Position numbers and translations under genes: made by a program. The notes below the pieces were generated by a model. That model worked only from the letters and a program-made list of their open reading frames with translations, searched no databases and was not told the DNA's origin. From contig NZ_KV440949.1 of NCBI RefSeq assembly GCF_001636315.1, forward strand, positions 1,528,703 through 1,592,702: a DNA stretch of 64,000 nt. Reading direction: 5' to 3'. This document shows positions 26,018-34,490 of the stretch, piece by piece. The first letter of the stretch is position 1. Each line of letters starts with the position of its first letter. The DNA is from Neobacillus mesonae. GTDB lineage: Bacteria > Bacillota > Bacilli > Bacillales > Cytobacillaceae.

Positions 26018-27508
26018 TCAAACATCAATCAGTCCGCGCTTTACCCCTTCTCGATTCATGGAAACAATTTGCCTCCTCGCCCTAAGCATCGCCTCCGTTT
26101 TTCCATAATGGAAAAACGTTACCACTCCTTCTGGATAGTCCTTACTCCTCCCTGACCGGCCGGCGATTTGCACCAACGCACTTTCTAAAAAAATGTCATC
26201 CTCCGCTCCTACAACCGCAACATCGATATTCGGAAACGTGACACCACGCTCTAATATCGTTGTTGTTAGCAACAACGGGATTTCCTTGGAGCGCATTTTT
26301 TGCACCTTCTCTTTTCGCTGCGGGTCTTCGGCATGCACGGCTTGAATATTAGGTGTAAACTGCCTTAGAATCGGAAGGGCTTTTTCCATTAACGGAATAT
26401 GCGGGAAAAAGACAAGTGCCTGTTTACCATTATTGAGCCGTTCTTTGACCCATTTAAGCACATTCGGAGGAAGCCTGTTTTTTTTGAGCTGCTTTTGCCA
26501 GTTGCCGCACCACTGGAATTCCGGGACAGGGAGCGGGTAGCGGTGGAACCTGGCAGGAATGGTGGTAAAAGCTCTTTTACCGGAGTGACATTCTTTCTGC
26601 CATTTTGCATTTGGTGTCGCCGTCAGATAAATCATGGCTGACTCCGGTTTTCGCGCCTGAATGGCCGCATGCTGCAGCGCTTCCTCTGCCGTATATGGAA
26701 ATGCATCGACTTCATCTAAAATAATTGCATCAAATGCATGATAGAAGCGGAGTAGCTGATGGGTGGTGGCAATCGTCAGTGGCGCGAACTTGTGGCGGTC
26801 CTTGCTCCCGCCATAAAGGGAAGCTATTTCAATTTGCGGGAATGCCGCCTTAAGACGTGGTGTTAATTCAAGAACAACGTCTGTCCTTGGTGTAGCAATA
26901 CATAGTCGTTTGTTGGCAGCCAAACCTGCTTCAATTCCCTCGAACAGAACCTCCGTTTTCCCAGCCCCGCATACTGCCCAAACGAGCCATTCTTTATTAT
27001 GTAGAATGGCATAGGCTACCCGTTGCGATGCTTCCGATTGCCCTTCCGATAATGTCCCCTGCCAGGCCATAATTTGGAGCGGAAGTTCGGTGTCAGGCAC
27101 CGGTCCTTTCCAGCCGATCAGCGGTGTACATTCGCTGATTCTCCCCATCATGAGACATTTGCGGCAGTAGAAACAGGTTTCACCGCATCTCGCGCACGGA
27201 AACGTTTCGAACCATACCGTGTCTTTATTGCCGCATCTTACGCAAAACGGCTTTTTTCCGTCATATTCTATTCCTCTTCGGAAAGTAATATATCCATTGT
27301 CATAATGTATCTGGATTTCATCGAGCGGGTATGGGAGGTCGTCGAATAGGAGTTGTTTTCCGCTGAGAAGCCTTTGTAATTCGGGATTAAATTGAAAATT
27401 GGAATTAAGCGGCGGTTGAGGGATATCATTGATTTGGGTAATTTTCATCGAGTCTTCTGAAAAGTTTTTGACAGCCTTAATCCTGCCGTTTAGAAGTCGA
27501 AATCGCAT
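26018..27508 (-). CDS. comFA: Competence DNA helicase ComFA
   Basis: A 496-residue DEAD-like ATPase that helps pull transforming DNA through the membrane. Zinc-finger cysteines lie at about residues 89-118 (CVRCG, CARCGETCFYCRKC). Walker A is VCGAGKT (about 180-186), DEVD at about 265-268, the helicase segment YLTATPNAKW follows, and a C-terminal RecA lobe has IAGRSGRSKDYPEG. The start at 27508 has AAGGAAGG upstream and overlaps the NERD gene by 19 bases, so the two are probably co-translated. Codons for PVPDT (27089-27101) contain GGTGTCAGGCACC, the repeat that also flanks the element at 25.0-25.1 kb. Confidence 0.93.
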   Translation of the reverse strand: MRFRLLNGRIKAVKNFSEDSMKITQINDIPQPPLNSNFQFNPELQRLLSGKQLLFDDLPYPLDEIQIHYDNGYITFRRGIEYDGKKPFCVRCGNKDTVWFETFPCARCGETCFYCRKCLMMGRISECTPLIGWKGPVPDTELPLQIMAWQGTLSEGQSEASQRVAYAILHNKEWLVWAVCGAGKTEVLFEGIEAGLAANKRLCIATPRTDVVLELTPRLKAAFPQIEIASLYGGSKDRHKFAPLTIATTHQLLRFYHAFDAIILDEVDAFPYTAEEALQHAAIQARKPESAMIYLTATPNAKWQKECHSGKRAFTTIPARFHRYPLPVPEFQWCGNWQKQLKKNRLPPNVLKWVKERLNNGKQALVFFPHIPLMEKALPILRQFTPNIQAVHAEDPQRKEKVQKMRSKEIPLLLTTTILERGVTFPNIDVAVVGAEDDIFLESALVQIAGRSGRSKDYPEGVVTFFHYGKTEAMLRARRQIVSMNREGVKRGLIDV

Positions 27509-28500
27509 GGCGGCACCTTCCTTGGCGATAAAAGATAAACACGATTTTTTGTAGTACCTGTTGATGGTAAATGAAGAGAATGAAGCTTTTTTTGGGCAAC
27601 ATGTACGGTTGGAAACAAAAAGAACTGACGGAACTCAGTATTGGTGATGGTTGGCTTATACAAATAAAAATAATCATCCAACGCCTCCGGGAATGTTTCG
27701 TCCGATAGGGTTTGGCAGATCGGGCAGCGCCATTTTCCTCTTTCGTACCTCATCGGAATGTGCAAACAAATTGGGCAGAGAACACCGGGGCGGACATCCG
27801 TTTTATCAATCTCAAATTCTTTTAAAATATCAATTTCCTTCGGGCAATGCTGAGCGAGTAATAAATTCCCCAACTCCACTAGCGAATTATAGTTTATCTT
27901 TGTTTGGTTAAATTGCTTTTCCAAACTATAAATCCTATTAAATATATCTCTAGCCTTGCAAATTTTTTGAGCATCCCTAATGGTGCCGTTGCGGTAAGAC
28001 TTTAAGTTGGTTTTGTTACTGGCGAAAAAAATCAGATAATCATGTGGGAGCATGTGGAATCCGTTTTTATTGAGCCAATCTCCCAGCAATGACCGATGCC
28101 ATCTTGCTTGAACGCGAGGGTCCTCAAATACTTCTTCGATCCCATCCTCATTAGGCCGGATCAGCTGGTTAAATTGATCATCAAAATATAGACTACCTTG
28201 GATATTTTTTGCTTCAATTGGGAGAATCAGGTTCTGTGATAGAAGAATGTTGTCTATTTGGATGTGGAAACCGTTGTGCTCCAGGTGGAGGTCATGGATG
28301 ATATGGTATTTATCATTTGGAAGCTGTTTAAGGTATGTACTTAGCATTTGTTCGCCCCAAAATCCTGCCTTTCTTCTCGCCAGACTACTGTCAATTTGAG
28401 GATGTTTTTCGTGGCCGGGGATTAATCGACGTTTTAATGCTTTTGTCTTAAGGAGCCTTTGCGGCGGGGTTAATTCTTTCAAGTCCAAAGGAATCATCAC
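27490..28500 (-). CDS. NERD-domain (nuclease-related) protein with C-terminal zinc ribbon
   Basis: A 336-residue protein. The NERD domain (about residues 40-165) shows the nuclease-like residues Glu50 in FWGEQ, Asp83 in QIDNIL and Glu96-x-Lys98 in IEAKN, the restriction-endonuclease fold pattern. The C-terminal part has CPICLHIPMRYERGKWRCPIC, a four-Cys zinc ribbon. NERD proteins are thought to process DNA, but none has a settled role. It overlaps the start of comFA by 19 bases, so it belongs to the competence operon here. The start is uncertain: GTG at 28500 or ATG at 28497, both with a weak ribosome site. Confidence 0.8.
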   Translation of the reverse strand: MMIPLDLKELTPPQRLLKTKALKRRLIPGHEKHPQIDSSLARRKAGFWGEQMLSTYLKQLPNDKYHIIHDLHLEHNGFHIQIDNILLSQNLILPIEAKNIQGSLYFDDQFNQLIRPNEDGIEEVFEDPRVQARWHRSLLGDWLNKNGFHMLPHDYLIFFASNKTNLKSYRNGTIRDAQKICKARDIFNRIYSLEKQFNQTKINYNSLVELGNLLLAQHCPKEIDILKEFEIDKTDVRPGVLCPICLHIPMRYERGKWRCPICQTLSDETFPEALDDYFYLYKPTITNTEFRQFFLFPTVHVAQKKLHSLHLPSTGTTKNRVYLLSPRKVPPCDFDF

Positions 28501-29131
28501 ACTTTCTGTTTTATGAAAAAAATTCTACAAAATATGCTAAAGTTCCTTCCAGATTGTCTGATTATTTATGGCTATTTTATGACTTTTGAAAGTGGTAAAG
28601 ATATATTTCGCTGGTTCGGGTTTGGATTTCGCGGGTTTTCAGATTTATTTCGCGGACTTTTTGAATTATTTCGCCGACTTTGCCCATAATTTCGCTGAAT
28701 TCCTCATTAATTTCGCCAAACCTTTTTAAAGGTACCTCTTCCAGAACGGATCTATCCTAGTTTGAGAACACACCTGGACTTGCTGCTTATACTCAAAACG
28801 GATTTCGCGGATTTACATCAGGATTTCGCCGGTTTACGTATTTATTTCGCCGACTTTTGGATTTTTTTCGCCGACTTTGCCCATAATTTCGCCGAATTCC
28901 TCATTAATTTCGCCAAACCTTTTATTGTTACCTCTTTTTAGAATGAATCTATCCTAGCTTGGGCGCTCGCCAAGACTAATGCTCAGACTGGATTTCGCGG
29001 GTTTTCCGTTTTATTTCGCGATCATTACTACTAATTTCGCCTACTTCTCTATTTTTTTCGCGGACTTAACAATTATTTCGAGGAATTCCTCAATTATTTC
29101 GCCAAATTCCGCCCACACCGCACAAAGAACT
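28501..29131. repeat. Threefold tandem array of TTTCGC-type repeat modules
   Basis: The spacer holds three copies of a module of about 120 bases, each with five to six ATTTCGC(G/C)G(A/G) words, joined by about 65 bases of related sequence. Modules start with GGATTTCGCGG at 28624, 28800 and 28990 and end with TTTCGCCAAA at 28711, 28908 and 29097. The first two share the closing run GCCCATAATTTCGC-GAATTCC and CTCATTAATTTCGCCAAACC; the third is more diverged. No gene is supported in this stretch. Confidence 0.8.
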
Positions 29132-29163
29132 AAAAAACCATTCCGGCCTAAAGCCGGAATGGT
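29132..29163 (-). terminator. Intrinsic terminator of degV
   Basis: ACCATTCCGGC (29137-29147) pairs perfectly with GCCGGAATGGT (29153-29163); T-run on the minus strand. Confidence 0.85.
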
Positions 29164-29185
29164 AGCAAACTTCAAAACTAAACAT

Positions 29186-30025
29186 TTATTTTTTCATCCA
29201 GCCCATGCCCATGGCGCCTTCGCCGAGGTGGGTGCCGATGACCGCACCAAAATAGCCTATTACAAATTCAACATTTGGATACAACAACGACAGTTCCTGA
29301 CGCCAGACTTCAGCTTCTTCCTCTCGGTTGGCGTGGATGATGACGGCGCGATACTCCTCGCCCCCCGATACGTCCTCGCCTAATAAATCGGCGATCCTTT
29401 TCATGGCCTTTTTACGAGTGCGAATTTTTTCAAACGGGACAATGACTTTATTTTCAAAATGAAGCAGCGGCTTTACCTGCAATAAGCTTCCGATAAACGC
29501 GGCTGCGCCGGACAAACGGCCGCCGCGCTGTAAATGGGATAAATCGTCCACCATAAAATAGGCGCGGGCTGATTTCTTCAACTCTTCTAAACGGGCCATG
29601 ATCGCTTCCGCCCCCTCACCGCGGGAAGCCCATTCGGCTGCCTCAAGCGCATAGAAGCCCTGAACCATACAGCTAATTTCAGAGTCAAAAGCATACACCT
29701 TAATGCCGTCGACCATCGTGCCGGCACTTACCGCTCCTTGAAACGTGCCACTGATGCCGCTAGAAAGGTGGATGCTGATGACCGCATCATAATCCTTTGA
29801 AAGCTTCTCAAATAACTCAACAAATTTGCCGATAGGCGGCTGGGAAGTGGTCGGCAGTTCCTTTGTCCTGACTTCTCCATAGAACTGCGGCCACGTAATA
29901 TCAATTTCTTCTTGATAGACCTCGTTTCCAAAAATCACATTCAACGGGATCATATGTATATTCCATTTTTCACGTATTTCTTTCGGAATGTACGCGGTAC
30001 TATCGGTTACAATTGCCGTTTTCAT
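29186..30025 (-). CDS. degV: DegV-family fatty-acid-binding protein
   Basis: About 279 residues of the DegV fold, with the N-terminal signature KTAIVTDSTAYIPKE, TSQPPIGKFVELFE, ISIHLSSGISGTFQGA and C-terminal YFGAVIGTHLGEGAMGMGW. Family members bind a fatty acid and can serve as FakB-type carriers for fatty-acid kinase; which role applies here is unknown. The ATG at 30025 has AAGGATGG 7 bases upstream; an ATG four codons earlier sits too close to its site. B. subtilis degV (yviA) likewise lies between degU and comFA. Confidence 0.92.
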   Translation of the reverse strand: MKTAIVTDSTAYIPKEIREKWNIHMIPLNVIFGNEVYQEEIDITWPQFYGEVRTKELPTTSQPPIGKFVELFEKLSKDYDAVISIHLSSGISGTFQGAVSAGTMVDGIKVYAFDSEISCMVQGFYALEAAEWASRGEGAEAIMARLEELKKSARAYFMVDDLSHLQRGGRLSGAAAFIGSLLQVKPLLHFENKVIVPFEKIRTRKKAMKRIADLLGEDVSGGEEYRAVIIHANREEEAEVWRQELSLLYPNVEFVIGYFGAVIGTHLGEGAMGMGWMKK

Positions 30026-30145
30026 ATCGCTAACCATCCTTGTCTATTTCAACTAATAATCTGCATGTTTAATATTCTATCTGAAACAAAGGCAAATTGC
30101 ATTATTTATCCTTAAAATGCGATTTTTACAAAAAAATTCAACAAT

Positions 30146-30181
30146 AAAAAGAGCACGCATATTAAAGCCTGCGTGCTCTTC
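30146..30181 (-). terminator. Intrinsic terminator of degU
   Basis: GAGCACGCA and TGCGTGCTC arms, then a T-run on the minus strand. Confidence 0.85.
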
Positions 30182-30194
30182 TTAAAAAGCTAAC

Positions 30195-30878
30195 CTATCG
30201 TACTTCGACCCAGCCATTTTTGATAGCCGACACAACAGCTTGGGTACGGTCGTTTACATTCATTTTTTGCAAGATGTTGCTGACGTGGTTTTTCACCGTT
30301 TTTTCACTGATATATAGCGCCTCGCCGATTCCGCGGTTGCTTTTTCCGTCTGCCAGCATTTGCAGAACTTCACACTCACGACGTGTTAAGAGATGCAGCG
30401 GGCGGCGGATATCAGATGCTGGAATATACGAACCGCCGCGGGCAACACCGGCCACAAGCTTGCGATATTCGTTGACCAAATTATGGGTCACTTTTGGATG
30501 CAGGTAAGAACCGCCGTCTGCGACAACACGCACAGCATCGATTAAGGCATCCGCATCCATTTCTTTTAATAAATACCCCATTGCACCTGTTTGGAGTGCA
30601 TGTGTGACATAGTTTTCATCATCGTGGATTGATAAGATGATGACTTTTGTTTTCGGATACTTTTCAATTAGTTCCCGTGTTGCTTCGACACCGTTCATTT
30701 GCGGCATGTTAATATCCATGATCACGACATCCGGACGATGCTCTTCGACAATGGCCAAAGCCTCTGTACCGTCATCACCTTCTGCAACAACTTGGAACGA
30801 TTTTTCAAACTCTAATATCCTTTTAACACCTTCTCTAAATAGTTGGTGGTCATCGATAATCGCAATTTTTGTAGTCAT
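30195..30878 (-). CDS. degU: Two-component response regulator DegU
   Basis: A 227-residue NarL-family regulator. The receiver domain ([17 protein letters not shown]) has the phosphoacceptor Asp in [13 protein letters not shown], and a C-terminal LuxR-type helix-turn-helix reads [40 protein letters not shown]. In Bacillus, DegU with DegS controls exoenzymes, competence, biofilm and motility. The ATG at 30878 with AGGAGGG upstream gives the family N-terminus. It is 73 bases downstream of degS and ends at a terminator. DegU also promotes ComK activity, which fits its place beside comF genes. Confidence 0.96.
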   Translation of the reverse strand: MTTKIAIIDDHQLFREGVKRILEFEKSFQVVAEGDDGTEALAIVEEHRPDVVIMDINMPQMNGVEATRELIEKYPKTKVIILSIHDDENYVTHALQTGAMGYLLKEMDADALIDAVRVVADGGSYLHPKVTHNLVNEYRKLVAGVARGGSYIPASDIRRPLHLLTRRECEVLQMLADGKSNRGIGEALYISEKTVKNHVSNILQKMNVNDRTQAVVSAIKNGWVEVR

Positions 30879-30951
30879 TCTTGTACCCTCCTGACAGTTC
30901 ACTTATAAAAATTTCACTAAATTTCGGCGAATGGCCGCCACTAAAAATACA

Positions 30952-32094
30952 CTAGTTGATTAATGGGACACGAATGAATATCTCAGTTCCCTTACCAATT
31001 TTTGAGTCAAAAGTAATTTCACCATTAAGCAGGTCGACACGTTCCTTCATCCCAATGATTCCAAACGAGTCCGGCTTCTTCTTGTTTAAATCGAAACCGA
31101 CTCCATTGTCTTTAATTAAGACAGCAACCGCTGTATTACTTATTTCCAGTCTTACTTTAATCTGGCAGGCATTGGCATGTTTCAAGGCATTTTGGACCGA
31201 CTCCTGAATCATTCGGAAAAGGGCGACTTCATACTTTGTAGGCAGCCTGTTTTCCAGTCCAATATTTTCAAAATCAATGCGCGACTGATTATGATATTCT
31301 TCAATGGTCCGCAAATATTTTCTAAGAGTAGGGACAAGCCCTAAATCATCCAGCGCCATCGGCCGTAGATCATAAATAATCCGACGGACTTCGTAAAGCG
31401 CGGAACGCACCATTTTTTTGAAGCTCTGAATCTCATTTAATGTCGCTTCCGGACCATCTTCGCGGTAAACACGATCAATTAAATCTGAACGGACAATGAC
31501 ATTTGCCAGCATTTGCGCAGGACCATCATGAATTTCCCGCGAAAGCCGTTTTCGCTCTTCTTCTTGGGCCTCGATAATTTTTAAGCCAAAATCCTGTTTT
31601 GCCTTTGCATTCTCGTATGCCTCGCCGAAATATTTCAAATCACTTTGTAAATAATTCATGACAACGGAAATTTGCGAAATGAGCTGATCAGCCCGTTCAA
31701 TGGTTTCACTTAGACCAATAAGTCTATGCTCAAGGTCATTACTTTTCTCCAGCAGCTGTTTTTTGAACTGCCAGTTAATCGATAGATCCATTTGCAGCTG
31801 GTGTGCCTTTTCGTACGCGACTCGAACCTCTTCCTCACTGAAGTTTTTAAAATCCCTGCTCACTTGTGACAGCCTGTTTCGTGCCTGATTCACCTGTGTT
31901 TGCAGCTGCCCCTCTTCTTCCATAAGCTTGGCCATCGTCTGCTTAATTTCAGCTAATTCATTTTTCAGTTTTTCATAATCTTGGCGGCATTGTTCACTAA
32001 TAAGGAAAATGTCACTTTTACTGCATGTTACAGTTTCAATCATTTCCTCACGAATCTCATCAATAGATTTAATCTTTATTTGTTCTAATTTCAT
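30952..32094 (-). CDS. degS: Soluble sensor histidine kinase DegS
   Basis: About 380 residues with no membrane segment. A long coiled-coil sensor (about 20-180) leads to the HisKA_3 phosphoacceptor REIHDGPAQMLAN and a HATPase domain with NALKHANA and DNGVGFDL. Sequence phrases such as QAKQDFGLKIIEAQEEERKR are typical of DegS (385 residues in B. subtilis). It phosphorylates DegU. GGAGG is 8 bases before the ATG at 32094; the ATG two codons upstream would sit only 2 bases from it. It is divergent from yvyE across a 339-base AT-rich spacer in which I see no gene. Confidence 0.96.
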   Translation of the reverse strand: MKLEQIKIKSIDEIREEMIETVTCSKSDIFLISEQCRQDYEKLKNELAEIKQTMAKLMEEEGQLQTQVNQARNRLSQVSRDFKNFSEEEVRVAYEKAHQLQMDLSINWQFKKQLLEKSNDLEHRLIGLSETIERADQLISQISVVMNYLQSDLKYFGEAYENAKAKQDFGLKIIEAQEEERKRLSREIHDGPAQMLANVIVRSDLIDRVYREDGPEATLNEIQSFKKMVRSALYEVRRIIYDLRPMALDDLGLVPTLRKYLRTIEEYHNQSRIDFENIGLENRLPTKYEVALFRMIQESVQNALKHANACQIKVRLEISNTAVAVLIKDNGVGFDLNKKKPDSFGIIGMKERVDLLNGEITFDSKIGKGTEIFIRVPLIN

Positions 32095-32439
32095 TTCCAT
32101 TACCTCCAGGGGCGTATTTTCCCCATTGGCTCAATAACATATTTTACCTGTATATGCAGCGTATACCAATAATTTTGCTCAGCTCAATCACTCAGAAAGC
32201 CCTCAAACCTTAGAAAACATAGTATAATAAAAAAATATTGCTGGTTTTAATTACTTAATTAACCCCATTTTATTTAGTTATTATATCATTCGAACTTTAC
32301 ACCTATATTAAAGGTATATTTCATTATTTTTTAAAAAAAATTTCAAGACTTTTGACTCACAAGCTTTTTAAAAAAATAAATGTGGGTTGGGAACGCTGTT
32401 GTAGCACTTCCCATTCACATAAAAAGGAAGGAACTTTAG

Positions 32440-33075
32440 ATGTTATCTCATTACTATACAGTTAAAGAATACGGTGAACATGAAATCATTATTCAGAAAT
32501 CACGATTCATTGCCCACGTTAAGCGTGTCGAAACCGAGGCAGCAGCACAAGAGTTTATCCAGGAAATTAAGAAAAAGCATTGGAATGCCACCCATAATTG
32601 CTCAGCTTACTTAATTGGTGAGCACGACCAAATCCAAAAGGCCAATGATGACGGCGAACCAAGCGGCACGGCGGGTGTACCGATCCTTGAGGTATTAAAA
32701 AAGCGAAACCTGAAGGATACCGTTGTGGTTGTTACCCGTTATTTCGGCGGGATTAAGTTAGGTGCCGGCGGTCTGATTCGCGCTTATGGCAAATCAACCT
32801 CTGAGGGTCTTGATGCTGTCGGAATTGTCGAAAGAAAATTAACGCAGGTTGTTCATGTCAAAATCGACTATACATGGCTTGGGAAAATTGAGAAAGAACT
32901 TAGGGCATCTGAGCATAAAATCAAAGAAATTCTTTATCTGGATACAGTTGAAATTGAAACATTCGTCAATGATCATCTGGTTGAGAGCTTTCGGGACTGG
33001 ATGATTGAGCTAACCAACGGGCAATGTACACTGCAGCAAGGCGAAACCGTTTATTTAGAAGAATCCATTAGTTAG
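32440..33075 (+). CDS. yvyE: YvyE/YigZ (IMPACT) family protein
   Basis: A 211-residue protein with the IMPACT N-terminal domain (SRFIAHVKRVETEAAAQEFI, HNCSAYLIGE, DDGEPSGTAGVPILEVL, VVVTRYFGGIKLGAGGLIRAYG) and a C-terminal DUF1949 half. Homologues bind ribosome-related factors or act as peptidase regulators; the function is not established. It is divergent from degS and upstream of tagV, as in B. subtilis. AAAAGGAAGG precedes the ATG. Confidence 0.93.
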   Translation: MLSHYYTVKEYGEHEIIIQKSRFIAHVKRVETEAAAQEFIQEIKKKHWNATHNCSAYLIGEHDQIQKANDDGEPSGTAGVPILEVLKKRNLKDTVVVVTRYFGGIKLGAGGLIRAYGKSTSEGLDAVGIVERKLTQVVHVKIDYTWLGKIEKELRASEHKIKEILYLDTVEIETFVNDHLVESFRDWMIELTNGQCTLQQGETVYLEESIS

Positions 33076-33275
33076 TAACGGCATTATCTTTGAGAATGAT
33101 TATATTTCCACTTGAAGAAAAATACAATTGGGAAAATAGTCGAGCTTTTCTGTTCAATTAGTAAATTATTGCCTTTAAAAAATAATATTTTACCAATCTG
33201 GCAATCTATTATAAAATAAAGATTGGCTTATCATTTTAGCCATGATTCGACACCTTTTTATCAAGGAGGAAATGT

Positions 33276-34271
33276 ATGTCTATCAATAGACAATCCTATA
33301 TACAAACTCAGAAGAAGAAAAAAAGACGATTGAAGCGCTGGGTCTGGTTGGTCGCTCCGATTTTAATATTACTTTTAGGAGCGGGAGTCTATGCCGGCAC
33401 ATTGTACAAAAAAGCAGAATCTGTGATGAATAAATCCTATAAACCAATCGAACGCGAGACAGCGAGGGTAAAGCCGCTGACCATTGATAAGACTTCGATT
33501 TTGTTTATTGGGGTCGATGACAGCGACAAGCGAAAGAAGAATGGACCCGCCCGCTCAGACGCACTGATGCTGGCTACTTTCAATAAAGCTGATAAATCGG
33601 TCAAGCTGCTCAGCATTCCGCGTGACTCTTACGTTCACATTCCGGAAAAGGATATTTATACAAAAATTAATCATGCCCATGCCTATGGCGGTGTGAAGCT
33701 GACGCTTGAAACAGTAGAAGAGTTGCTTGATGTTCCAGTAGATTATTATGTAAAAATGAATTTCAATGCATTTATCGATGTTGTTAATGCACTTGACGGA
33801 ATTACAGTTGACGTTCCATATACTTTCTCTGAACAAGACTCGAAGGACCGTGCCAAAGCAATTACGCTCGAAAAAGGTGAACAGCATTTAGATGGTGAAC
33901 AAGCCCTTGCGTTTGCCCGTACAAGGAAAAAGGACAGCGATATTCAAAGGGGCGAAAGACAGCAGCAAATTATGAAGGCCGTCATCTCAAAGGCTGCCTC
34001 TGTAAAGTCGCTTGGAAATTACACAGGTGTCATGGAAGCGGTTGGGAAAAACATGGAGACAGATTTAACATTTGACCAAATGAAATCATTTTTAGGCTAT
34101 CTGCAAGCAGGCAACAACTTAAATATTGAAACACTTAGCCTTGCCGGTGAAGATTCTTATATCAACCGCGTTTACTATTACCAATTAGATCAGACAAAAT
34201 TAGAAGAAACAAAGAAAGTCTTGCAGGATCATTTACATGTAACGAGCGAGACAGCTGAAGTTGCAAACTAA
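33276..34271 (+). CDS. tagV: LytR-CpsA-Psr family wall teichoic acid ligase
   Basis: A 331-residue protein with a short basic cytoplasmic N-terminus, one transmembrane helix (WVWLVAPILILLLGAGVYAGTLY) and an extracellular LCP domain: ILFIGVDDSDK, RSDALMLATFNK, LLSIPRDSYVHI, KINHAHAYGG, GEQALAFARTRKKDSDIQRGERQQQ. LCP enzymes transfer teichoic acid from undecaprenyl diphosphate to peptidoglycan. Position between yvyE and tagO matches B. subtilis yvhJ (TagV). AAGGAGG precedes the ATG; CCAATCT/AGATTGG arms (33193-33226) surround a likely promoter. Confidence 0.9.
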   Translation: MSINRQSYIQTQKKKKRRLKRWVWLVAPILILLLGAGVYAGTLYKKAESVMNKSYKPIERETARVKPLTIDKTSILFIGVDDSDKRKKNGPARSDALMLATFNKADKSVKLLSIPRDSYVHIPEKDIYTKINHAHAYGGVKLTLETVEELLDVPVDYYVKMNFNAFIDVVNALDGITVDVPYTFSEQDSKDRAKAITLEKGEQHLDGEQALAFARTRKKDSDIQRGERQQQIMKAVISKAASVKSLGNYTGVMEAVGKNMETDLTFDQMKSFLGYLQAGNNLNIETLSLAGEDSYINRVYYYQLDQTKLEETKKVLQDHLHVTSETAEVAN

Positions 34272-34302
34272 CCCGGAGAATTATTCTCCGGGTTTTTCAT
34301 TT
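34270..34302 (+). terminator. Intrinsic terminator of tagV
   Basis: ACCCGGAGAA and TTCTCCGGGT arms, 3-base loop, followed by TTTTT. Confidence 0.88.
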
Positions 34303-34434
34303 TGTCATCTCCTACTAACCTACCTTTATCTTAAATTATTCACAATTGAATAATAAATGCAGAAATGAATTTCAATTACAAAATACATTTCTCTGAAATT
34401 TGCAATTTACCTAATATTATTAAAATTTTATAAA

Positions 34435-34452
34435 TTGGCACAATATTTGCAA
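34435..34452 (+). promoter_or_regulatory. Sigma-54 (SigL) promoter of the amino-acid permease
   Basis: TTGGCACAATATTTGCAA matches the -24/-12 consensus TGGCAC-N5-TTGCA exactly, with ten bases between the GG and GC doublets. It lies 40 bases before the permease start codon. Upstream, AGAAATG (34361-34367) and CATTTCT (34386-34392) form a dyad that could bind the needed enhancer-binding activator. Confidence 0.85.
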
Positions 34453-34490
34453 CAGTAGGGTATCTCTACTATTTTAAGGAGGCTCAAAAA

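Noticed and set aside
28598-29115. CRISPR array
   Set aside because: The recurring words are only 8-12 bases, degenerate, and separated by unequal AT-rich spacers that are themselves repeated between modules; no cas gene is near.
33193-33226. CCAATCT/AGATTGG inverted repeat before tagV as a terminator
   Set aside because: It has a 20-base loop, no T-run, and spans the likely promoter; it could be an operator but evidence is too thin to list separately.
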